Assembly: GCA_022647575.1 (NCBI GenBank)
Contig: JALCKY010000002.1
Span: forward strand, 372,001 to 436,000
DNA length: 64,000 bases
Direction: 5' to 3'
Origin: Lachnospiraceae bacterium
GTDB lineage: Bacteria > Bacillota > Clostridia > Lachnospirales > Lachnospiraceae
The translations under genes were made by a program, and so were the position numbers. This document shows positions 59,105 through 64,000 of this stretch, piece by piece. Position 1 is the first letter of the stretch. Each line of letters starts with the position of its first letter. The notes under the pieces are model-generated. The model was not told the DNA's origin. It searched no databases and saw only the letters and a list, made by a program, of their open reading frames with translations.

Positions 59105-59146
59105 TTATAAATCGTACGGCCTTTTTTGTCAAGTGCCGGTTTTCTT

Positions 59147-60019
59147 TCAAAAGAGAGATTTCTGCCATGCAGCGATTATTCTCGACTGAAGCGGAGCCGG
59201 AAGAAAATGCATCATGTGACGGAATGCCCTGTAGTCTGCATCCGGAATAATAATCAGTTTTCCTTCCTGCATGCCGATAAATCCGGCCTCAGCAACTTCT
59301 CCGGGATCCTTTGCAATCTTCGCGTCTGCCTTGCCGGCATTTGCCGCCCAGCCCGTCTTTGTCGGTCCCGGGCAGAGAGCCGATACGGTAACGCCTGTGC
59401 CCTGCAGTTCCCCGTACATAGCTTCCGAGAGGAACAGCTCATATGCTTTTGTCGGACCGTATACATTAAAATACGGATCCGGGATAAAAGCTCCCATGGA
59501 GGATACATTCAGGATCCTGCCCCGGTGTCTTCCGACCATATCCTTTCCGAACAAGCGGCACAGGACCGTCAGATTCGTGACATTCAGATGGATCAGGTTC
59601 CTCATGGCTTCCGGATCGGCATCCACGACCCTGTCCTGTTTCCCCGCTCCCGCATTATTGACAAGCTGATCAACCGTAATTCCTTCCTTACCGACTTCGT
59701 CATAGATTTCCTGCGCCGCGTTCTCATCCGAAAGATCCTTGGATAACAGATAAACTCTGACGCCGCAGCTTTCCTCCAGTTCTTTCTTCAGCTCTTCCAG
59801 CTTTTGAAGATTCCGGGCGACAAGAACAAGGTCGAAATGATGCTTTGCAAACACGAAAGCCATTTCACGTCCGATACCGCCGGAAGCACCTGTGATGAGC
59901 ACGGTCCTGCCCGTCCCATCCGTGTTCTCTGCCTTGCTCTTCCTGACACGGCTGCAGATATATGCCGACGCAGCTGCCCCTCCCGCAATTCCGACGCCTG
60001 TCATTAATTTCTTATTCAT
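59147..60019 (-). CDS. short-chain dehydrogenase with N-terminal helix
   Basis: 290 residues. A short hydrophobic N-terminus (VGIAGGAAASAYICSRV) precedes a classical SDR: NAD(P)-binding TGASGGIGREMAFVFAK, NNAG, the active Ser in VSSMGAF and YxxxK in VYGPTKAYE. A basic residue after the first beta strand region (VARNLQKLEELKKEL) points to NADPH. Substrate unknown. Last gene of the ArsR-MBL-nitroreductase-SDR run. Confidence 0.88.
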   Translation of the reverse strand: MNKKLMTGVGIAGGAAASAYICSRVRKSKAENTDGTGRTVLITGASGGIGREMAFVFAKHHFDLVLVARNLQKLEELKKELEESCGVRVYLLSKDLSDENAAQEIYDEVGKEGITVDQLVNNAGAGKQDRVVDADPEAMRNLIHLNVTNLTVLCRLFGKDMVGRHRGRILNVSSMGAFIPDPYFNVYGPTKAYELFLSEAMYGELQGTGVTVSALCPGPTKTGWAANAGKADAKIAKDPGEVAEAGFIGMQEGKLIIIPDADYRAFRHMMHFLPAPLQSRIIAAWQKSLF

Positions 60020-60025
60020 TTCCGT

Positions 60026-60697
60026 TCACACAGCCTTTCTTCCGGAGCCGATCTCAAAATGATACTTTACGATTCCCAGGTCTATTTTAGAGTAGAAGCC
60101 GCCTAATGATTCAGCCTTTGCCGTATCGCCTGACAGCGTGATCCTGAACTTCTGCTGATTCATGGCCGTAGGGGCAAGCATCGCCGCTTCCATGCCGGAC
60201 TTAAACCAGTCCGGCATCTGTCCGTCTGCCGTGCTGAGTTCTGCCATCGGTTTTGATTTATGGGCAGCCCCTTTTGTCGCTCCATAGCCGAGCGCGATGA
60301 CGACAGTCAGTTTTTCACCTGCCTTGATTTCCAGGTTCTTCTTTGCGGCCCCTTTGGAAAATGTCAGCGCCACCCAGCAGGAATTCAGTCCTGCTGCCTG
60401 AGCCAGAAGTACAATCCTCTCTCCGTAATAGCCGCATCTTTCTTCAAGGTCACTGCTCTTTTCTCCGATCAGTGCAAGGTAATTGCGTACGCCGCTGAAT
60501 TTTCCGTAATGCGCCATCGTGCCGCTGAAGGCCTCCGGTTCATTTGTGACAAGCTGAATATGCAAATGTCCCTCTTTATTGCACGCATCAATTTCATTCT
60601 TCAGTGAAGACAGAATGCTCTCTTCAATCGGTCTGTCCTCAAACTGACGGACGGAATGACGTGCCTGCATAGCTTCCAATGTATTCATGGTATTCAT
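60026..60697 (-). CDS. nitroreductase-family protein
   Basis: 223 residues starting MNTMNTLEAMQARHSVRQFEDRPI after GGAGG. The FMN-binding RHSVRQF start, PTAMNQQKFRITL and GYGATKGAAHKSKP fit the nitroreductase fold, though the mid-region is shorter than in the classical enzymes. It would reduce nitro or quinone compounds or other flavin-dependent substrates with NAD(P)H. It lies between the MBL hydrolase and the SDR (6-10 bp gaps), so all are one operon. Confidence 0.87.
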   Translation of the reverse strand: MNTMNTLEAMQARHSVRQFEDRPIEESILSSLKNEIDACNKEGHLHIQLVTNEPEAFSGTMAHYGKFSGVRNYLALIGEKSSDLEERCGYYGERIVLLAQAAGLNSCWVALTFSKGAAKKNLEIKAGEKLTVVIALGYGATKGAAHKSKPMAELSTADGQMPDWFKSGMEAAMLAPTAMNQQKFRITLSGDTAKAESLGGFYSKIDLGIVKYHFEIGSGRKAV

Positions 60698-60707
60698 AAA
60701 CTGCCTC

Positions 60708-61493
60708 CTATAATTCTATTGTTCCTGATCTGAATTCTCTGTCGTGGGTCATGAGGATTGCTTTGCATCCCGGATCTTTTCCGTAAGCCTGCAGCTTTTC
60801 AAGCGATGAGAGCGCCAGCTTCCGGTTCCATGTTATCCCCGGCAGAACAAGATCCTGCCAGGACTTACGGGCATAGCCGCAGTCGCCTGCAATCATGCAG
60901 AATTCCCTGTTCCCGGTCACCTTGACTCCTGTCATGCCTGCGGAATGTCCCGGGAAAGGAATGAGCCGGATGCTTCCGTCCCCCAGCAGGTCCGTTTCCT
61001 CATTTGGAAAACCTTCAATCGGAATGTTTTTCCACAGACGTCTGAGATATCTTGGATTGACCTTTCCCGCTGCCTCGAGCTCGGCCTTGCTTGCCAGTAT
61101 CTTTTTCGCGTCGCGGACAAGCCGGATGCCGCCTGCATGGTCGATGTCCATATGCGTAAGCACGCAGTAATCCAGGTCGGAAGCCTTGAATCCAAGCCGT
61201 GTTAAATGCTCCGTCACTGCCTTGCCCGGAGGCAGCACGCCGGGAGATGCGAAATAATTGAAGAATCCTTCATATTGGCGGACATTGTCACGTATCATCG
61301 TATCCCATCCCGTATCAACAAGCACCAGGGCATCCGGATGCTCAATCAGATAGGCCGTTACAGGCACTTCAATCTGATGCTTTTTCTTTCTGCCGATCCC
61401 GGTAAAAGCAAGAGGATTCCCCGAACGGTCTGACAGGGGCAGCGCTTCATCCACAAAAGTACTGCCGCAGTCAAGGATATGAATCTTAATCAT
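60708..61493 (-). CDS. MBL-fold hydrolase, lactonase-like
   Basis: 261 residues from the ATG at 61493 (MIKIHILDCGSTFVDEAL), with AGGAGAAG upstream, overlapping arsR by 8 bp. Metal motifs: LTHMDIDHAGG, PFPGHSAGMTGV, GDCGYAR. This is the layout of N-acyl-homoserine-lactonase-like hydrolases, but the family is wide (lactonases, thioesterases, esterases). The substrate is not known; quorum quenching is possible, not shown. Confidence 0.85.
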   Translation of the reverse strand: MIKIHILDCGSTFVDEALPLSDRSGNPLAFTGIGRKKKHQIEVPVTAYLIEHPDALVLVDTGWDTMIRDNVRQYEGFFNYFASPGVLPPGKAVTEHLTRLGFKASDLDYCVLTHMDIDHAGGIRLVRDAKKILASKAELEAAGKVNPRYLRRLWKNIPIEGFPNEETDLLGDGSIRLIPFPGHSAGMTGVKVTGNREFCMIAGDCGYARKSWQDLVLPGITWNRKLALSSLEKLQAYGKDPGCKAILMTHDREFRSGTIEL

Positions 61494-61842
61494 CTTCACT
61501 TCTCCTGTCCGGAAGCTTCTGCATAACAGCCGCAGCATGTCCGATCAGCGCAAGCAGGCGGTTCATTGCTTCCGTATCCGAATCAAACCTGTAATAATTC
61601 TTCGTTCCTTCCTTCCGTCTTTTCAGGATGCCGGCATCCTTCAGAATCTGAATATGGTGCGAAACGGCAGGACGGGATAAATGACTCTTCTCAGCCACAT
61701 CCACGACCCGTACTCCGCTGCAGTCACCCATCTGCATCATTTCCAGAATGATATGCTGCCTGTTTTCATCGCCCAAAGCGATCAGCAGTTTCTGGCAGGC
61801 TTCAAACTCATGCGCGAGCTGTTCGATTACTTCCTTATCCAC
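61486..61842 (-). CDS. ArsR-family regulator
   Basis: 118 residues starting at a GTG (61842) after GAGGAG. Winged helix: CSGVRVVDVAEKSHLSRPAVSHHIQILKDAGILKRRKEGTKNYYRF. The CxC metal motif of ArsR/SmtB is absent (one Cys in MGDCSGV), so the signal may be non-metal. It heads the operon with the MBL hydrolase, nitroreductase and SDR and probably represses it; a palindromic AAGTACTT lies 20 bp upstream (about 61863). Confidence 0.9.
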   Translation of the reverse strand: MDKEVIEQLAHEFEACQKLLIALGDENRQHIILEMMQMGDCSGVRVVDVAEKSHLSRPAVSHHIQILKDAGILKRRKEGTKNYYRFDSDTEAMNRLLALIGHAAAVMQKLPDRRSEDD

Positions 61843-61857
61843 GGGATTGCTCCTCTC

Positions 61858-61878
61858 TGTTCAAGTACTTAAGCAAAT
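61858..61878. promoter_or_regulatory. candidate ArsR operator
   Basis: TGTTCAAGTACTTAAGCAAAT contains AAGTACTT and CTTAAG palindromes just upstream of the arsR ribosome site. This is the usual position of an ArsR operator. Not a strict long dyad. Confidence 0.4.
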
Positions 61879-61934
61879 ATACCATAAATAGAATCTGATG
61901 ACTCATCTGTAAAGAAAATCGAGACCATAAAAAT

Positions 61935-61953
61935 GCCGGTCGCATCGACCGGC
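61935..61953 (-). terminator. terminator of the TetR gene
   Basis: GCCGGTCG-CAT-CGACCGGC, a perfect 8-bp stem, followed by TTTTT on the minus strand. It lies 60 bp past the TetR stop. Confidence 0.82.
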
Positions 61954-62012
61954 ACGCAAAGCCCATTTTAAACCTTCAGCTGAATCAATTTTCACGCAGA
62001 AGAAGTACCCGC

Positions 62013-62546
62013 TTATACAGGTTTCAGATTCACGCAGCGGCAGATGATGCCGGCGATTTCCTTCGGCGGCAGCTGGGGCCTTGCCGTAAGCCAGTATTGA
62101 ATAACGCCGAAAATCGCATTCGCCGTCATGACGGACTGATATTTCAGCAATACGGCATCTTCCTTCCCGCCGGACAGCCGCTGCCGGCAGTACCCGGCCA
62201 TGGTTCCTTTCATGATTTCCTGAATTGCAAGAGATCCGCGGGGCGACATCAGGCCTCTCAGCAAAGCATCCTTCTTTTCAAGGAGCGTAAAAAGGTCCGT
62301 GAAATAGTCATAGTCCAAAGTTCCGTGTGATGACTGCAGGGCAAGGATTTCCCTGCTCAGCATGGCCTGATACTCCTGCACCAGTTCGATTTTATCCTGA
62401 TAATGGTTATAGAAAGTCTTCCGCGTCACATGGGCTTCCCTGATGATGTCGCTCACGGTGATGCGTTCAAATTCTTTTTCTTTCAGAAGACCGGCCAGTG
62501 CCTGATACAGGGCCTGCCTTGTTTTTACGATTCTTTGATCTTCCAT
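62013..62546 (-). CDS. TetR/AcrR-family regulator
   Basis: 177 residues. Helix-turn-helix at residues 25-46 (ITVSDIIREAHVTRKTFYNHYQDK); the C-terminal domain resembles the short TetR_C type. Divergent from the HXXEE membrane gene across 142 bp with two palindromes, so it most likely controls that gene and itself. The ligand is unknown. Confidence 0.9.
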   Translation of the reverse strand: MEDQRIVKTRQALYQALAGLLKEKEFERITVSDIIREAHVTRKTFYNHYQDKIELVQEYQAMLSREILALQSSHGTLDYDYFTDLFTLLEKKDALLRGLMSPRGSLAIQEIMKGTMAGYCRQRLSGGKEDAVLLKYQSVMTANAIFGVIQYWLTARPQLPPKEIAGIICRCVNLKPV

Positions 62547-62579
62547 CTCATTTCTCCCGGAATTATGACTGCAGATAGA

Positions 62580-62648
62580 CGGATTGTGTGGAAAAACGCA
62601 AACAATCCGATAGATAAAATCAGCTGTTTATGCTAGATATACTATATC
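62580..62648. promoter_or_regulatory. candidate TetR operators in the divergent gap
   Basis: CGGATTGT-N14-ACAATCCG (62580-62609) and the perfect 13-bp palindrome GATATACTATATC (62636-62648) lie between the TetR and HXXEE genes. Either could be the operator; the second contains TATACT and may overlap a promoter. Confidence 0.55.
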
Positions 62649-62688
62649 AGAAAGTAAACATACTGTGTAATAAAATGAGGGAAGAAAA

Positions 62689-63348
62689 ATGAGATTCCTG
62701 AGAAACCACTGGTATGATATCGGCCTCGTGCCCATGACGGCCGCCGTCATCTGCATGATTGTCTTCTGGTCAAAGATGGAAATGCTGCAGCGCCTGGCAT
62801 TGATGAATTTTGCCGTCATCTTCTGGCATCAGTTTGAAGAATACCGTTTCCCGGGAGGCGAGCCGGCGATCACGAATCTGGCCCTGCAGCCGTCCGGTGA
62901 CGGACCGGCCGACAGATATCCCCTGAATCAGAACAATGCCATGGTCATCAATGTGACCGCATCCTACACGGCATATTTATTTCCCGTGCTGTTTCCGAAT
63001 GTCCTATGGCTGGGATTCATGCCGGTCGTATTCGGGATCAGCCAGATCATCATCCACGGCTTCATCACGCCGAAGAAGATCGGAAACCGGATCTACTCGC
63101 CGGGATTCTGTGCGGTATTATTCGGACATGTTCCCGTGGGCATCTGGTGGTTCTTCTATACCCTGTCGCATGGCCTGCTCAGGATATGGGACGTACTTCT
63201 CGGCCTGCTCTGCCTGTTTCTGTTCATTGCGGTCTTCATGCTGAAAATCGGATACGGAGTCCTGAAGGACCCGAACTCCGAATATCCTTTTCCGAAGGCA
63301 GAATTTGAAAGAGGCGGCTATGCCCGCTTTTTACGCCGGTTGTCCTGA
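62689..63348 (+). CDS. HXXEE-domain membrane protein
   Basis: 219 residues with five to six helices. The motif HQFEEYRFPGG gives the domain name, and further conserved His are in IIIHGFITPK and YTLSHGL. HXXEE proteins are thought to be membrane enzymes or carriers, but none is well defined. A GAGGGAAG ribosome site precedes the ATG. It is divergent from the TetR gene and overlaps the convergent LysR gene by 18 bp. Confidence 0.85.
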   Translation: MRFLRNHWYDIGLVPMTAAVICMIVFWSKMEMLQRLALMNFAVIFWHQFEEYRFPGGEPAITNLALQPSGDGPADRYPLNQNNAMVINVTASYTAYLFPVLFPNVLWLGFMPVVFGISQIIIHGFITPKKIGNRIYSPGFCAVLFGHVPVGIWWFFYTLSHGLLRIWDVLLGLLCLFLFIAVFMLKIGYGVLKDPNSEYPFPKAEFERGGYARFLRRLS

Positions 63349-64000
63349 CCGGCTGTTTTTTATGATTTCCATCAGAGCATTCAGCAGCGGGCTGCCGCTG
63401 TGCCAGGCCAGCAGGATGGAAGTCGTCAGTTCTTTTTCATCTATCACGGAAACGGGCAGTCCGTTCTGACTTCCGGCAATCGTCAGCGGAACAATGGCAG
63501 CTGCCATTCCCTGACCGGCAAGACTGATGGCGGTTCTTGCGTCATCGCATTCGCAGACCATATTGAAGGACAGGCTCTGCCTGTCAAAAGCGGCCTGGAT
63601 CAGGGCTTCATAGCGCCGGTAAATGATCAGGGACTGATCCGAAAGCTCCTTCAGTGAAACAGCGGCAGGACCTTTCTTCCGCTTCGGATAGATCACGGCC
63701 ATCGGCTCATCCAGAATGTTCAGGAATCTGCATCCCTGAAGGCTGATGGGCGTGCGGATGACTGCCGCGTCCAGGGTACCGTCATCCAGGGACTCCTTCA
63801 GATGATAGGTATTGCCTTCATGCAGCTCAAGCAGAATGTTCCCGCCTTCCGTCTTCAGTCGGCAGAGGAACGGGGCAATCACGGGGACTACCGTCGGCGT
63901 AACGCCGATCCGGAAAGTCTTTCTTTCCGTAAGCGAGCTGACTTCCCGCATGGCGGAATTTGCCCGTGCGAGAATATCCTGGGAATGCAGATAGAAAACC
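63331..64000 (-). CDS. LysR-family regulator, 3' part (5' end outside window)
   Basis: The frame is open to the window edge; the ATG at 63951 is internal. Visible is the LysR effector-binding domain: RIGVTPTVVPVIAPFLCRL, LELHEGNTYHLKESLDDGTLDAAVIRTP, then YPKRKKGP and ISLAGQGMAAAIVPLTIAG. The helix-turn-helix lies to the right, outside. The target and ligand are unknown. It overlaps the HXXEE gene's 3' end by 18 bp. Confidence 0.87.
   Translation of the reverse strand, partial: VFYLHSQDILARANSAMREVSSLTERKTFRIGVTPTVVPVIAPFLCRLKTEGGNILLELHEGNTYHLKESLDDGTLDAAVIRTPISLQGCRFLNILDEPMAVIYPKRKKGPAAVSLKELSDQSLIIYRRYEALIQAAFDRQSLSFNMVCECDDARTAISLAGQGMAAAIVPLTIAGSQNGLPVSVIDEKELTTSILLAWHSGSPLLNALMEIIKNSRSGQPA

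Overview
The window looks like chromosome from a gut-type member of the Clostridia, with Lachnospiraceae or a near relative as my best guess. Supporting signs are strong AGGAGG-type ribosome sites, moderately GC-rich coding DNA, a Gram-positive tad (Flp pilus) set with a DUF5702 protein, a butyrate kinase, a type-2 GalT, a CD1871A-type CXXC mini-protein, an NHLP-type exporter, and IS1595 and IS4 insertions. This is inference from gene content; no rRNA or tRNA gene was seen.

Layout. 0-3.6 kb: 3' part of an NHLP-type bacteriocin ABC exporter, then (minus strand) a DUF5702 protein and a 55-residue Flp pilin. 3.8-11.9 kb: a minus-strand operon of two sugar permeases, a sugar-binding lipoprotein, a GH3 glycosidase and an 8-oxoguanine-deaminase-like amidohydrolase, with a divergent AraC regulator. 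11.9-17.0 kb: a MazEF-type toxin-antitoxin pair, a sodium-dependent transporter, an unknown membrane protein coupled to a GGDEF cyclase, and a complete IS1595 element. 17-24.3 kb: hybrid sensor kinase, MATE exporter, AraC regulator, HPr-like protein and SLC13/ArsB-type permease. 24.3-30.2 kb: a repeat-rich convergent gap, Xaa-Pro aminopeptidase, an unknown protein, an AMP-forming ligase, an acyl carrier protein and butyrate kinase. 30.3-37.3 kb: ferredoxin-like protein with divergent Crp/Fnr regulator, galK-galT, an unknown protein, glutathione peroxidase and an OhrR-type regulator. 37.3-43.8 kb: YitT protein, a TlpA/CXXC/4Fe-4S/Rrf2 operon, Maf, and a LysM 5'-nucleotidase. 43.8-51.8 kb: tad assembly genes (TadC, TadB, CpaF, TadZ-like, prepilin peptidase) interrupted by an IS4 element that clips the end of a heptad-repeat coiled-coil protein. 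52-64 kb: a membrane-anchored clostripain-type protease, MarR plus heterodimeric ABC exporter, an ArsR/MBL/nitroreductase/SDR operon, TetR, an HXXEE protein and a partial LysR regulator.

How it fits together. The tad genes are split: pilin and DUF5702 lie about 40 kb from the ATPase and membrane core. The three tad promoters each follow a near-identical hairpin. An OhrR-like palindrome overlaps the glutathione peroxidase promoter and also faces an uncharacterised divergent gene. The TlpA operon carries a dyad over its -10 box and ends in its own Rrf2 gene. The region is rich in small repeats: five copies of a 29-bp palindrome (one inside galT, in frame), four related 13-15 bp-stem hairpins, a long imperfect inverted repeat at 24.4 kb, and several short tandem repeats directly upstream of genes.
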